64,000 nucleotides of DNA from Phoebastria nigripes (taxonomy: Eukaryota; Chordata; Aves; Procellariiformes; Diomedeidae): contig JAYKAV010002442.1 in assembly GCA_035582835.1 (NCBI GenBank), forward strand, positions 1,692,448-1,756,447. The letters run 5' to 3'. Under the pieces are notes generated by a model. That model ran no database searches, had not been told where the DNA came from, and saw nothing but the letters and a program-made list of their open reading frames with translations. Positions 24,079 to 38,057 of the stretch are shown here, piece after piece (position 1 is the stretch's first letter; each line of letters begins with the position of its first letter). Position numbers and translations under genes: made by a program.

Positions 24079-26735
24079 CTTCTACCATGTCTGCATAGCA
24101 ACTGGAGTAACCTGTGACATAAAATTCATCTCTATCTAGAATTACTATTATTAATTATTTAGGGGTGGCATTTGATGATCCCAGGGATAAATTTTCATTC
24201 CTCCAGTGGAAAACACAAAAATCACACAAATCAATCAAAACCATACCATCATCAAGGTTTTATATATACCATATACAAACAAAACCAGACTCTAATATAA
24301 CCAGCTTGTTTCTCCAAACAGAAGGAATGATCTCTTCACTCTTGCTGTAGTCAACTTCTTTTGCATTTTCATCACAACTCTCATTTACAGCACAATCACT
24401 ATAATTTCACCTTTTCTAGGTTTCTTGCTTCCTGTCACTCCAAATGAAGGACTAGTAACACTCTCAAGCTACTTTATGATGTCAGAACAAAAAAGCCCTA
24501 AGACTGTTAGCTGTTCCCATGGTGTTAAACTTCCTTAAGTCCTCGTACTGATGGATAAACCAGGGCAAACCTCTCCATTTTGCTTTGCAAATACACCTGA
24601 TGCTAAGTAGAAGCGATCCAAAGACAAGAGGGGCAACACTTGCATCCTCATACCCCCATTCTGTTTTTGCACATCATGATAAAATTGCTGAAAAGGGTAT
24701 TAACACAGTACAGAGTTTAACAGCTTTCAAAGGCCATTAAGGTACTGTTAAGGCTGGTCCCATTACCATGGCAGCAATGGAGCGGGGAGAGGATTTATGC
24801 CCTGGAATTTGTGCAGCGGATACCAAATGGGGTTCTTGTGAATTCGGCTACCCAAAGACTCTACGGGAGTTCAATAAATCACCAAAGTTGGAAAGCTTAG
24901 GATTCCTTCACAGTCCCTTATCTGCCAACATGAAGCAAGACTGACTAGTCTCTGTCCAGCCATCATCAGAACTAGCTGTAAAGTCTAGCACCCATTGTAC
25001 TTGCTGGAGAATTGTGAACTGGGACATCACTTACGGTGGCTGGCTCAAGTAAGAAATATGCATGTGATAATACTTTATTGTACGCCATAAAAGAGGCCAA
25101 AAGGGACAAACCAAACTAGGACTCATTTTTCTCAATACATATTTCCCCAGAAGAAGTACACAGAAGTAACTTCCACTGCACAGAACTGGAAGAAGTCCTA
25201 GCTAGACTGAGATGTGTGTACTGTGAGGGCAGATGCAATTCAACTTGGCTAAGCTTCAGCAGTTTGCAAAACTAAACTGGATGAGAACGTACCTAAGAGA
25301 GAAACTATAAAAATACAGTGATGTGTCCAACAATGGCTCACTTTCCTAGACAGCTTCATAACAGGCCGCAGTAGAGGAAAAAGCATATTTCAAAGGCCCT
25401 TCTGGAAAAGCATGGTTTCTACTGTCTTGTTTTGTTGAACAAAAAAAGTTATCAAATCCAGTGTGGGAGTATTACATAAAAAGTATCTGATGGATTTTCA
25501 AACTCCCTCTAGCTTAGCCATCCTAGAAATTATTACCCAAAAAAGATCATACATATGTATATTCTTCACTCTCTCACCTAACAACAATTCTGATGAAGGA
25601 GTCTACTTCTGTGCCAGTCTATAGCTATTTATCACAGTACATATCTATATTCTGCTTCCAGGGAATATATACTCTCTGAACCTTTGGGGCTCTCCCTGAA
25701 GGGAGAGTATACTGTCATCCATTCAGTATTACCACTGAGATAAATAAAACTAAGCAAAGTAAATTCATAATTCACCAATTAAAAAAGTAAATAAATAATA
25801 GTAAATGAAACTAAGTAAAGAACTTATAGATCAGATATTTATGTATAAAAATTAGAAGTATACTGTCCTCTAATACTGATTTTTATTGATATGATCTGTT
25901 TTGATATTATAAACTTATGTCCTAAATAGTTCTGGTAGCATTTAAAAGGTAACAATGCGTTAGCTTTGCTGCCATGACAAAGTGACACACACTTGGAAAA
26001 ATATCCTAGCATATAAATTCCGGAGGACGTAACTTTGTATTAAAAGCAAACAATTTTTTTCAGTTGAAAGCTGGACTGCGTGGTAATGTAAGATACTTTG
26101 TTTTCTATTTCAAACATTTAAGACAGGTTATATATTTAAAAAAAAAAAATCTTTTGGGCAGAAATATCAATGTTATTTATTCCATCATAACCAAGCAAAA
26201 AACTAGATAAGCTTAATTTTTATTCTTTAAAACTTATCTTCCACTATTACAGAATATGCTTATAATGATTTACTATTCAATTACCAGAAATTTAAGAAGT
26301 TTCTGATGCAGTCTTTGTTCTGACAGACACTATTTACTGACAAACCAAGCAACCACAGATGAGTAAAAATAGAAACTGATGAAAAAACTATACCAAGAAT
26401 CTGATTGTCTAAACAAAAATTCCGCAAGCAGGAAAGTTTTATAAACGTTTGATGCCAAACTGTGAGAAAGTGTTTCTTCTGTAGCCACCAGGAAAAAGGA
26501 AATGCCTACTGAAGGCTAAGAAGTGGTTGGTATTTATTTACATGGCCTCCTACCCACATGCTGAGACAGAGCAGTTTCCAAGAAAGGGAAATCACAGGGT
26601 GCCTATGCTTGAAGCTAACAGAGACAGCATGTCATATATGAGAGATCAGACCTAAATACTGCCTAATTCCAGGAGAAAGGTATTACTGCGACATTAAAGT
26701 GTGGCAGCAAAACCCATAGCAAGCTTTTTGGTTTT

Positions 26736-26845
26736 NTTTTTTTTTGGTTGGTTGGTTGGTTGGTTGGTTTTTTGTTTTGTTTTGTTGTTGTTGTTTTGGG
26801 NTTTTTTTTGTTTTTTGTTTTTGTTTTTTTCAAACCAAGAGGGAA
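26736..26845. repeat. (GGTT)n microsatellite and T/G low-complexity block
   Basis: About six units of ggtt (26746-26769) run into ttttg, ttg and poly(T) with two ambiguous bases (26736, 26801), and end in an A run near 26845-26855. The true length is uncertain. Confidence 0.85.
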
Positions 26846-27295
26846 AAAAAAAAATAATTAAATGGAGCATGAGCTAATTCAACAGCAAATGAGCCCAATA
26901 TCATTTCAGCCTTAGCTCAATTAATATTATGTTATGGCGGGGCAAAAAAAGCTCCAGCCAGGACTATCGGTGCATGTTTCCCCTCCGGAGAGGCTGACAG
27001 CATAAGAAACAGGGAATGTATGAAGCCTGGGAGGAATGGGGCTAGGCACGCTTCTACAAGTGACGACATGCACATAACTGTGGGTCCAGTTTGTCCCCCT
27101 CAGCATTTGTTCTTTTTTATTTATAGATTTTTATTTTTATAATGGGGCAGAGAACTTAAGCGTGACATGAGGGGAAAAACCAGCACATGCTGATCTCGCG
27201 TAGAGACTTTGCCTCTCTTTTTCCTATACAGAGCAGAGGAGAAGAAGGAAAAAGTGGGACGTAGCATGGCCCATTCCTGTCTCTGTGACATGGGG

Positions 27296-27316
27296 AAAAA
27301 AAAAAAAAAAAAAAAA
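27296..27316. repeat. Poly(A) tract, 21 nt
   Basis: An uninterrupted A run on the plus strand (T on the DNM3 sense strand). Confidence 0.9.
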
Positions 27317-27864
27317 TCCCCGTAATGCACCTTAGAAAAACAAACCAACCTGCTAGCCTGGGGAGGCCTTCCCACCCTTGAGACGATGTTTCACCACTCG
27401 TGGGCATAAGTAGCACTCTCATCCTTAATGGACTAGTTCTGTTCTCTGACAGGCAAGTAAGCTGCCAGGAACTGACAGCATGATGTAAATATGCCATATT
27501 GCAACTGCCCCTTCCTTCTGAAGTGTTTAAATGTACTAAAAATAAATACTGCCGAAGTCCAAAATGGCACAAGGGATGCAAAAAATACAACAGCAGCTCC
27601 CCTCCCCCCAGCAAGGTCTCAGCCAGCACTTCCAAGCTAATGAACTTCATTTCATTTTCAGCCAGGGGCAGAAATCATTCTCTGCTTTTGGAACTTTGTG
27701 GGCTCCGTCAGAACAGCACAAGAAGAAACCTTGGACACAATGTCAGCTAACTGGATTATAAGGGGAACAGAATTCCTTTGCTTCAAAGAAAAGAGATTGT
27801 TAAATTACAATTATTCAGCTTATTCCAGTTATCAAAGGTGATTCTCATTTTTATTTGTCACTTC

Positions 27865-28048
27865 AAGATGGCTACTGCGCAACAGCAGCATGCAGGACAA
27901 ACTCTACTCCCCATTTTGTATCCTGAGGAACCAAAGGAAAATTCGTGCAGGACAATTCAAATATATGATGCTCAGATTCTGAAAGGCAGGTCTGAGCCCG
28001 AGCGTTGGCCTAATCGCACTTTCGGTTACGTCACGGGGAATTGAGCCG
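27865..28048 (+). promoter_or_regulatory. CpG cluster with YY1-like and CRE-like motifs
   Basis: A core aagatggc (27865-27872) matches the YY1 site found in many promoters. About 155 bp further on, ttacgtca (28026-28033) is one base from the cAMP response element tgacgtca. Seven CpG sites lie between 27999 and 28048. Motif orientation would suit a plus-strand transcript, antisense to DNM3. I see no TATA box, and no exon or polyadenylation site that proves a gene. Confidence 0.3.
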
Positions 28049-28732
28049 GTTTGCTCACCACTTTGTAATGCTTTTTAGAACACAAGTTTCCAACCGGGGG
28101 GTCATGACACCAACCAAAACCTGTCTATGCCAACTGTGAGGACCACAAGTTCAAAGAAATCAAGCTCCCAACTGGAAGTGCAGGCCACACTGGAAAAGTT
28201 GGAACAAAGGCTGGTTTACAGCAGGATTCATTCTGTGCATCATTTGTACTGAAAGTACAACTCTCAAGAGTAATTACCGCGCACTGATAGCAAATACAGG
28301 TATCCATGAAATGCCTCTGCCATTAGTATTAGGCATTAATGAGGCAAAATGGTACTGCTAAAATAACTACTTTAAAATCATAAATTGAGGAAGGACAGCT
28401 TTAAATTAAAGCTTGGGAACAGCAGATAAAAAGGTTGGCATTTCTGAACTAGATTTCCAGACCGACACTGTACTACTCTCTGTATTTGTTTCCACATTAG
28501 TAACTCAGGCCTAGTACTTACCTGACTCACAGGCATCGTACTAGACCTTGTTTCTGCAAGCAGCTAGTGATGGCAGAGCATCATTAAGGTATCCTGCAAT
28601 CAGGGTGCTAAAATGTGTAGGTGGGACACCAAAGCTGTGCAATTATTTGGCAAAGCAGTTAAGCAGCAGAGGCAGAANATAATACCAAAATGAAGATGTT
28701 CTACAGTACTGTACTATTTTAGATGGCTGGAT

Positions 28733-28800
28733 CACTACCCTCATTTTACAGACAGGAACAGACACAAGAAGCAGTGGCTTGTGAACCAGCTGAGCCAGAG
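28733..28800 (+). repeat. Degenerate MIR-like relic
   Basis: The sequence ctcattttacagacagga, followed by cagacacaagaagcagtggcttgt, tracks the MIR 3' region ('ccattttacagatgaggaaactgag...agaagttaagtgacttg'). It is strongly diverged, consistent with an ancient insertion shared among amniotes. Confidence 0.55.
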
Positions 28801-31162
28801 CGATCTATATTAAAGAAAGAAGAAGAAAAAAATAGGAAGTGTAAGGAAATGCTGGTGGTGGGCTGAAACTATGCCTGTTTACTCCTGAAAAAGAAAAGCT
28901 CAGACTTGTTTACACCTAGGGGCTGCTCTCACTGCCAGTACAGAATAGCCTACTCTGTAGCATTTGATGAAAATGCAAACTATTAAGATGCCTCATAGCA
29001 ACTTTTATAGTATTTAAATCAATATCCAAGAGTTAACCATATTCTAACTTTAAATATACCCAAAAGAATTTTACTGTGTTTCTATTTCAGTTTATTTTTC
29101 TCTCTCAGTTTAGAAAGCCACACAGCATCTTCACGATGGTCTCTGCTTTACCACACTTGGCTTTAAGGCATACTCTGAAAAATGAAGCATGAGATATTTA
29201 CATATTACTGCAAACTTTTGAAGAAAAACAAAGCAAGTTATTTTATTACAGACAACTTAGCAATGGGGGATTCAGGCCTGAACGTGCTCCCGGGTACAGG
29301 TGTAGAAAACGTAATTCTAAACTGTCTATAAAATGAAGAAGGAGCTGCTTTAACAGAAAAACAATACATACATAAACATTCTAACATTTTTATGAAAAGC
29401 ATAGCAAAAGAATGCTTCATGAGTTGCAGATAAGACGACCATGTTTCTTCCACCTATGCACCTCTCCCTCCAGTGTTCTACAATCAACTCCTACATGACT
29501 TTAGCTGTTGATAATAAAACATTGAAGGCAAGCACTTTTCCAAGAGTTTCTTTTCTTTGACCACTGAAACCAGATTCAAACCACCATTGATTCTGATTCT
29601 TCAATAAAGCCAGCCACATGGGCATCAAGAAGCACTCTCATATGTACAAATAATGCCCTATGTGCTCAAGCGAAAGTTTTCAGATAAAAACTTTAGGCAA
29701 AAAATGAAAAATTATTGTCTCACTCCCTGGGACTCCTCCACAGGCAGGTGGATTACACCTCCATGATGCACTACCATCACCCTGCTTGCTCTGCTCTCAC
29801 CATGTGCCAGAACTCTGTAGCTGTGCTACACCACAACGGATGTACATTACCTAGAGAGCAGTTTTATTACATGTTTCTACATTGACAAGAATAATCCAGT
29901 ATGACATACTAGAGAGCTGTCACATACAGGCATATATGTAATTAAATATCAACAAAGACACAGAAGAACCATTATGCAACATATAAGAGAAACAACCCTA
30001 GGAAAATGCTAAAGAATAAAACAAGAGCTCCAAATTGAAAATCTCAACACAAAAATGTAACAACTGCTTAGGGCGATAAGCCAGACTGTTAGAAGAAAGG
30101 ACCACATGGCACAGAGCACAAATGCCAAATCTTATATTCCCTCAGCGTTACAAGACTTTATCCTCTGCCGTGGTGGAGATAATGAGTTCCTTATACAAAT
30201 CAAAGCTGAAAATGCCAAACCTGAAACTGCAGCTGAAAGACAGCTCTGATGATAGAATCAAGCTATTTCAGGTTTGAGTTATTATCTTTTTATATTTTGC
30301 ATTTATAATATCTTTTCTAGGCAATTTTGCATACTCCTGGCACTTCCAATTTTTTCCCAATCTTTTGGTACCTTTTCCCACAACGTATTATTAAAAAATT
30401 NAAGAGTGTTGTATCTCTGGTGTTTCTTCTAAATTCAACTATGGGATTAAACCTGATGCTAATGTTAAATCAGTCCTTAGTCTGGTCTTGTCATTCATTT
30501 TACAGTGTGTTATTCATTTCCCACAGTGTTTTTCTCTCATAAGAACCACTGTTATATTTGTTTCTGTATTTTACTTCTGCCCAAACTTCTTCAGGAATAG
30601 AACCACAAGACTTCACAACTCTGTATTTGAAATACTTCATCCTTTCAAGAAATGGTCACTGGTGTCTTTCTTGAAAGGAGTTTACTATCCTGCTACATTT
30701 CAAGACTTCACAGAAGGACACCGATATAGGATGTCTCTACATCACTGTTTTGCAGCACAGCCGTCCCAACTTTAATTGAGGGTTTACAGGGAGCTGAAGC
30801 TGCAGCTTGCATTCATGCAGCACACACCAGAGCAGAACCTCACAATCCACCTGCTCAGAGTTGGGCGGCCCTGAATACCTCCTTCTCCTTGCCTGGAGGA
30901 GAGGATGGGCACAGCACACAACAACGAACAACCAGAATCCTTGGGCAGTGCTGTGCTGAGCAACCAAGCTGGCCCTTAAGTGGGAGCTAACAAACCTGCT
31001 GCACCAAGCTAACTCCATGTGGTTGCTGCCTGCACAGCAGTCCCCACATTATGGTACCCAGATAAACAGCTTTCCCATCGTCCATCTCTCATTTCCCTCA
31101 ATAATGAGGGGTGGCTGAGCAGGCATCCCATTGTATTAGTGCAGAGCCTGAATGGCTGGATT

Positions 31163-31187
31163 AAAAAAAAAAAAAAAAAAAAAAAAA
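31163..31187. repeat. Poly(A) tract, 25 nt
   Basis: An uninterrupted A run on the plus strand within intron 14. Confidence 0.9.
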
Positions 31188-31940
31188 TTCCAGTTATTTC
31201 ACTGGTACTCTCTGTGCCTTTGCATAATCAGTGCATCAAACAGAAGTGTAATAGTTTCTGGAATATATAACAAATTGAACATGATTTAAGATTGCCCCTC
31301 TTCAAAAGAGGTGTTTATTATCACAAGTGGAAGGGCTGGTCTTTCACTGGTCTGTGCTGTGGGGATGTGCTGTGAGTAAAAGGATCAATCTGAGAAAGGG
31401 CCTGATGAAGAGGAAATCTCTGTTTAGCTCCTATTAGTTAGGATCTTGAAAGGTCATTTTGAATTTGGGAAATCTTGTCTGGGAAAGAAGCCAGCAATTC
31501 CTCTGAACTGAAGTGGTGCTGGCATTTAAAAGTGAGAGAAAGCCCCAACTGATGAACCAGTTGACAGTCTGGAAAAATTCTGCTGGATGCATCTAGTGGC
31601 TGCTCCAAAGGTAGAGGGGGAAAAAAAGGTATCCTTTGACCTTTTTATCCCTTGCAATGAAGCCTGCTTACGACAGCTTGTTTTTCCTCTACTGGTGCTC
31701 AAGTTTTTATTTTTCACTCTTCACCTACTGCAGATCTTCCAACACTCACAGTGGTTTGTGGGAGTGACAGTGCAGGATGAAGGGCTTTGGTGCAGCATGC
31801 CTGTGCTGGCAGAGGGCACAGAGTGACAATGACATACCAGTTCCTGGGAGATCCGGCTTTTCAGCTGGGTACAGCTTTCCATTCATACAGTTTACAATTT
31901 TGCTTATTACATATATACGTGCATGTATAAAAATACTTTT

Positions 31941-31965
31941 ATATATATGTGTACACACACACACG
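31941..31965. repeat. (TA)n/(CA)n compound microsatellite
   Basis: An atatatat run passes through tgtgt into acacacacacac, then a T run at 31980-31991. It is typical compound simple repeat. Confidence 0.8.
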
Positions 31966-32590
31966 TTTTGGTGGAGGGATTTTTTTTTTTTATTTAAAGG
32001 AAAAACATAATTCCTAAAACCTATTCTCTTCAAATAAAAGTGCAGCTCAGATTTCAGTCTTGAGAAGGTGATGGTCTGGGTGGACGAACCTCTCCAGTTC
32101 TAATAACCTCTTGCATTAGAATACTAAGTTAAGATTGAAAAAAAACAGTAAGTTTAACTGTATTTTCAGCTTCCTGGACTCCCTTAAGTTGGTACATAAA
32201 AAGAGAGCCTCTCATTTATAAGCCTCCTGAAATTCCTTGGTAGGCACATGAAGAAGATACAACTTTGCTACAGTACCCTTGTTTTCTGCTGGAAAGGCAT
32301 TTCTTAAAACTATTCTAGCTTTTGAATGCATTTCAGTTTCTGTAAAATGAATCCTAGAAAAGTTCAAACTCAGGAAGCCACCAGATACTTCAATTGGTAC
32401 CCAAAGAAAAGTATCTGGAGAGACACTAGATCCTTTGTGTGTGTACATGCGTGTGTATGGAAAAAAAAAATCCTTCTTACTAAAATCAAAATGATAAATA
32501 TGCAATTACATAATTATGTAAAACACATTAAGCAGGATTTTCCCGAGGCGACACATCTGTCTCTGCAAGACTCCTGAAGATGCAACAAAA

Positions 32591-32604
32591 CACACACACA
32601 CACA
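32591..32604. repeat. (CA)7 microsatellite
   Basis: Seven perfect CA units. Confidence 0.85.
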
Positions 32605-32845
32605 TTAGTCCATGGCATTTATGCTGCCCTACTTTCTTGTTATCATTAAAAGCTTTCAGACAGTAATCAATTTCACTGTGGTGGAGATTACTGCAAAATG
32701 CATTAAGAAGTTCACGCCTGTGGCAATGGTCACTGAAAATATTTTGGAAAGCATCCCAGAAGTATAAGACTTTTTCCAGACATCCGAGAGAAACTCTGCT
32801 ATGACAGAGCTTCTGGTGTCAAGACTTCTCCCCCACCACCCCTCC

Positions 32846-32933
32846 TTTTTTTTTTTTTTTTATAGCAGCATTTTTTGAAAGGTACATTTCTGCTTTTTTT
32901 CTTCCTTTTTTTTTTAATTTTTTTTTTTTTTTT
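32846..32933. repeat. T-rich low-complexity block
   Basis: Several T runs (16 nt at 32846-32861, then about 32894-32933) are interrupted by short non-T stretches. On the DNM3 sense strand this is A-rich. Confidence 0.85.
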
Positions 32934-35900
32934 AAGCAAGCCAAGATACTTGGATTATGGAAAACATTAACTTTGAGACAACTGTCTGAAGATATGTCCT
33001 TCCTTGCCCTACATAATATGTATAAATATACTCTGGCTTCTTAATTTCATCAAAGAAAAACTGTTGAACTATAACAAAAGAGTGAAAAAACCACCTGCTT
33101 ACTCTATCATAACAACATTTCTGGTTTTTTGTAAAATAAGTAGCCCTGGGGATGTTCCTATATTAAAATAACAAAATTGAATACAGCATAATCAACAAGT
33201 GCTATATTTCTACTTTATATCAAGACCATTACCTTCAAATGCTAAGTGACATATGCTATCAAAACTTCAAGGGAGTGGGTTTTGAAATGTGTCTCAGAAT
33301 TTGACAAAAGATATCCTAAAATAATTATGGTGATGTGCAGGAAAACGTGCAACCCTCTGCCTTTGGAAATTAATAGCTATTAGATTGAAGCCTCCTTAGA
33401 AACATTCATCAGGAAGACTGTTTCCATGGAACTGTCCCAGACTGAAACACTCCTGAAGCTCATAGCCAAAGTTGTTCCCCAAACTGACCTTAAGTTGTCT
33501 CCAGACTGTCTCCTCTAAAGACATAAGTCGCTTCTCGATGTACATCAACTGCCCCAGNAGGTACTTGAACGTGAGCAGGGATTGCAGACTTTATCACAGC
33601 AAACCCTGAACAATAACTGAACCCAGAAAAGGAACCTGACAAACATGGGCATGGGAACGTGGAAAAAAAGGTTAGCAGAACATCCAAGACATCATGAAAC
33701 TATTAGCCTTAAGAACAATCAAGAGCTCGAGGACAGCAGCAAAAGATGCAACATCAAAGCATTCTTTAAAGCTACTGTCATTAAAAAAAGTAACTGCAAG
33801 GTGCTAGGCAGTGTTAGTCTACTACTGACTCCTATCACTAGGCGTACGTGTGGAGGGAAGTGTGTGCAAGACAGCTGCCAAACATGGTAGTTTTCAATCT
33901 GCAGATGCTGCTATTAAATGAAAAAGTCCAAGTGTTGCTCACGCCCAAGCAGCTCTTTCCTGATAACAGTATGTTGTTTTTTCACAAGCGAATGCATGTA
34001 CCATGAAGGACACTTGACACACTGCTAGCTATTTTGATTGTGCCGCTCAGCTCTTCACTTGCAGTAGTATATAGAAAACGGAGGTCCTGTTCCAGTATCA
34101 CCCTAAGGCAAAAGTACGTCAAGCTTACAGCATACCTTAACAACACACAACTGAAACAGAGGGACAAATTCTACTGCCTTGGCCGCATGCTCCCTTTAAA
34201 TACCATAGCAGATGGTAAACTCGGACAGATGTCAGCCAGAGGTACCACAGTTTGGGGAAGCTTAGAGCAGCACCTCTGGAAGGGAAGAGACATCCTCAAA
34301 CAGAAATAACCATGACTGTTCAAGTGTCATCATTGCCCTTTTGTGTGATGGCAGAACTTGACTAATTTATTGACGGATGATCTTTGCCAGTTCCATACAT
34401 GCTCACCTTTGTGTCCTTGCTGAATCAGAGCGATGGGATAACATACACCAAATTCTTAGAGACTGTCAAATACTTGGCACCGAAGGCAGTTCTCCTGCAG
34501 GCCCAGAGCAGACAACGCTTATGTCCAGTAACAGATTATCCAAAGTTATGTTTTGCAGCCAGCTAGAACAGAGCGCATAGCTAAGAAACAGGCTAGTGAA
34601 ACACTCTGCAAGCATAAACTTAAAGCAAGTCTTCAGTCATGTGGTATTAGTTTCACTACATTGGAGGCAACAGCTAGAGGCTTCTGCTAAGAGACAGATC
34701 GTGCACTGCCGCAACCGAGACCTATGAACAAAGCAGGACTGCCACTGTGCAGTGCGAGAGGCACCGGAGGGAAGTGGGGTGCTGAAGTCAGGAGACAACA
34801 TCTGTGATGCTTCTGGCTGCCAGATTAATTTCCACCAAAGCAGCCACAAAGGCTCAGTCAACCAGAGACTCCATCATCATTGCTGTGAGCAATGAGCACA
34901 AAAACTGGGCAATGAGTATCTCTCAAGAGTATCAGCACCTGGGAGAAGGAGGCATTTCCCTTGCTTCTGCGTGGTGGATGAGGTCTTCAGTAACTGCCAG
35001 TTATAGTTCAGAATCTTGCAGTTATATTCTTTTGCTATCGCAAAATAACATCCTTACTAATAATTAAAAAATATTTTTAATTGTTTTTCTACTTTTCTCT
35101 GTATCTCTTCCAATCCAAACTAATGCCAAACCTTGTCTTTTCTTGCTATGACATTTTAAAATATGTCATTTCTCCTCTGTATAAAATAACATCATCTTTA
35201 AAGAATTCCAGTTCTCCCTTGCCTGGATTCCTGCAATCAAGTATTATTCTGATTCATACCTAACTCCCTCTTTTATTCCATGCTGTTTGCTTAGGGAGGA
35301 AAATACAAATTGAATATACCATTGTGTAGACTAGAAGTTGTGTTAAGATGACAAACACCTGCATTCACTTAATCATCTCTGTTAAGATACTGTCAGTTGG
35401 ACTCCCCAAGAACACAATTAGGGAAGGAGCTCTTTCCTAAGAAAAAAAACTCTAACCAATGATCAAAATAGCTGGAAGAACTATCTGCATCACGCTCTAA
35501 AAATTTGCAACGTGCAGCTTGGATAGCTATTGTTGGTGAAGTAATATTATGAAAATAAGATTTTAAAGAGTCAATAAACAAGACGTAAATTTTTGCTCCA
35601 GCAGAACTATCTATACATGCTTAACCTCAGTGGTTTCAAAGAACCTATGAAATGTACAATGTCTTAGAAAGTCTCCAGGAGTATTTATTAGGAAACATAG
35701 CACTTCCTCAAGAATATAGGTCTTCATCAATGCTGACTCAAAATACCGTAGACTATCAATACACTGGCCCTAAACTTGCAGGACACTATTATATTTGTAA
35801 AGAATCACTCCAAAGTACGTACACTAATTCTACATAACATTGACATACGGCACTGAATTCCCAGACAGTCAGTCAAAGTTCTGGGCAGGAAACCAAATTC

Positions 35901-37000
35901 CATGATTTTTTTTTTTTTTCTTTAAACACTTTGTCAAAACACTCCTATTACTCGTTACTTGTGCTTTGAAAGATATACCATTACTCCTTAATGTCGTTAG
36001 CTTTTACAGATACTGCAACCAACAAGGAACCGCTGCTGGAAAAAACGCATTACAACTGTTTTCTAACACTGACGTATTGAGATTGTTTCAACGCGAAAGA
36101 GGCACAGTGACAACAAAAATCCAAGTAAAAAGAAGATAACTAACTTACAAATATAGGTACAAACTCGAATTTCAGTAAGGTATCTATAATAGTGAAACAA
36201 ACTATCAAGTACTAAAACTCCCAAGTTTATCATTTTTCACACACAAATTCATTCTAGGATCAATTCCGAAAACTGAATTCATACAACTAAGCCTTACTGG
36301 TGTAAACTATCTCATTAGTAGTCAATGAGCTAATTTCACACACAGTGGTTCCTAATATCAACAGAGATAATCTTTTAACGTGTTCTAAAGTAATAAAGAA
36401 CATTTTAGACAAACATTTTTTCCACTCATTTTGTTTTCAAGACACTCAAAGATACAAAGCAGGGAGGACAGCTTGTTGCAAAGTTGTCCATGCAACAAAA
36501 TTTAAAAAATACAATACAAACCAAAGAAAACGTTTCAGCTAGTTCCCCCTCTGCCCTCCAAAAGCCTCAAAAATATTAAAATAAAATGTTGAAATAAAAT
36601 GTTCATTAAAAATATTCCAAGTCTGCCTAAGAGCTATTTAAACATCATATTCAGCAATTTGATTTTCTGTAATCCATTTTTTACATTTACAATACCCAAA
36701 CTGAATGTATATTTTAATTATTTTCTCAATTCATTCATTTTGTTGAAATAACATTCTATTCCCCTTTGAGAATATTCCCAAGGTTATAAAAACTAGATTG
36801 TCTAACAGTTTAGATAGGTTTTAAATGTCTAATAATATATTACACTGAAATAGTTTGAAATAATGAGGGCTTTATACTAATACATTACCAAACTATATAA
36901 TTACTAGTAATTCCCAGAAAAAAAGTACATGGCAATAGACAGGGCTAAATGCATGTATATTTGAATAAAATACATTACAGAACTATTGCCATTACTCATA

Positions 37001-37005
<5 letters not shown>

Positions 37006-37033
<28 letters not shown>
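37006..37033. repeat. Poly(A) tract, 28 nt
   Basis: An uninterrupted A run on the plus strand in a generally AT-rich neighbourhood (36550-37080). Confidence 0.9.
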
Positions 37034-37036
<3 letters not shown>

Positions 37037-38036
37037 TACCAAAAACAAGTGTTATAAGCCTGGAAAATTTACAGTTAAAAGAAATTCACATTCCCTAACG
37101 GAAACAGAATACCTCAAAACCTCAAATATATTTCAATCTGCCCTGAAATTGCACTTCAGAAACGGGGAGGGGGAGAACCTAATTCAGGCAGGGGAAAAAT
37201 ACACTTTAGTCTAAGAACACAAAACTAAGATTTTAAAATCAAATTCATTTGGCAGCTGCACAGAGCCTTTACAGGTGAACTCCAATTCCCCTTGCTATTC
37301 TTGCATTCACTTCCATTTCCCCATTCACCTCCTACATCTCCTGCTGAGGACATTTGGTGCAAGAAGTGTTTTTAAAGATAGGACCTACTGAAACGCGAAG
37401 ACGACTTCGGCCACAGATTGTATGTGGACAAAGACCACTACACTACTTCTAGGGACTTTGGGGAGAAGGTCACCGTTTGCAAAGAGACTGAAACCCTATG
37501 TTGCAGTCTTACAAAATAGACACTACCTCCTTCTTCAAGGTAAGCGAAGATGGCAACGCAGTGGCCTCCAATATTTTCAGCAGGCATAAACAAAATCCCA
37601 GACCCTTTGAGAACACTAGGACACAAGATCATCTCGAAGAGAAGCACATCATGGAATTTTTCTTACGCTCACTGAAAAGGAGGAAAATTTTATATATAAT
37701 AACAGGTGTATGCCCCTTAATCTAAAATAATTATACTCTAATTACCATTGGATTCTAAATTCTCTGAGCTTAAACACAGCCAAAAAGATCTTAATTATTT
37801 CATTATTAGGATTATTTAGCACAAAAATTGACTGATGTCAGGTGCTGAGTTTCATAAGAACACATTTCTAATTAATTTGAATTAGGCTGTAAATTCTCAA
37901 CTTATGCCGCAGTCTAAGAAAATCCTCACTGCCCTCACACACACACATCCACACAGAAACGGCACTGCCTAAAAAGAAAAAAAAGCTGTTAATTACAGAA
38001 TCACAACACTTGTTCCCTATTTATCCATATCCTAAA

Positions 38037-38057
38037 GGGGAGGTGGGGGTGTGGGGG
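38037..38057 (+). repeat. G-rich tract
   Basis: Plus-strand runs gggg, gg, ggggg and ggggg have short spacers (aggt.., tgt). A two-tetrad or bulged quadruplex is possible. It is weaker than the tracts at 4440-4467 and 50556-50579. Confidence 0.6.

Noticed and set aside
27156..27650. 164-codon minus-strand open frame
   Set aside because: It crosses a poly(A)/poly(T) tract that encodes a run of Phe. No family resemblance.
28084..28112. Words like the terminus of a MER5/Charlie hAT element (tttccaaccggggggtcatgac)
   Set aside because: Only one end-like word is present; no second terminus, target duplication or internal match was seen.
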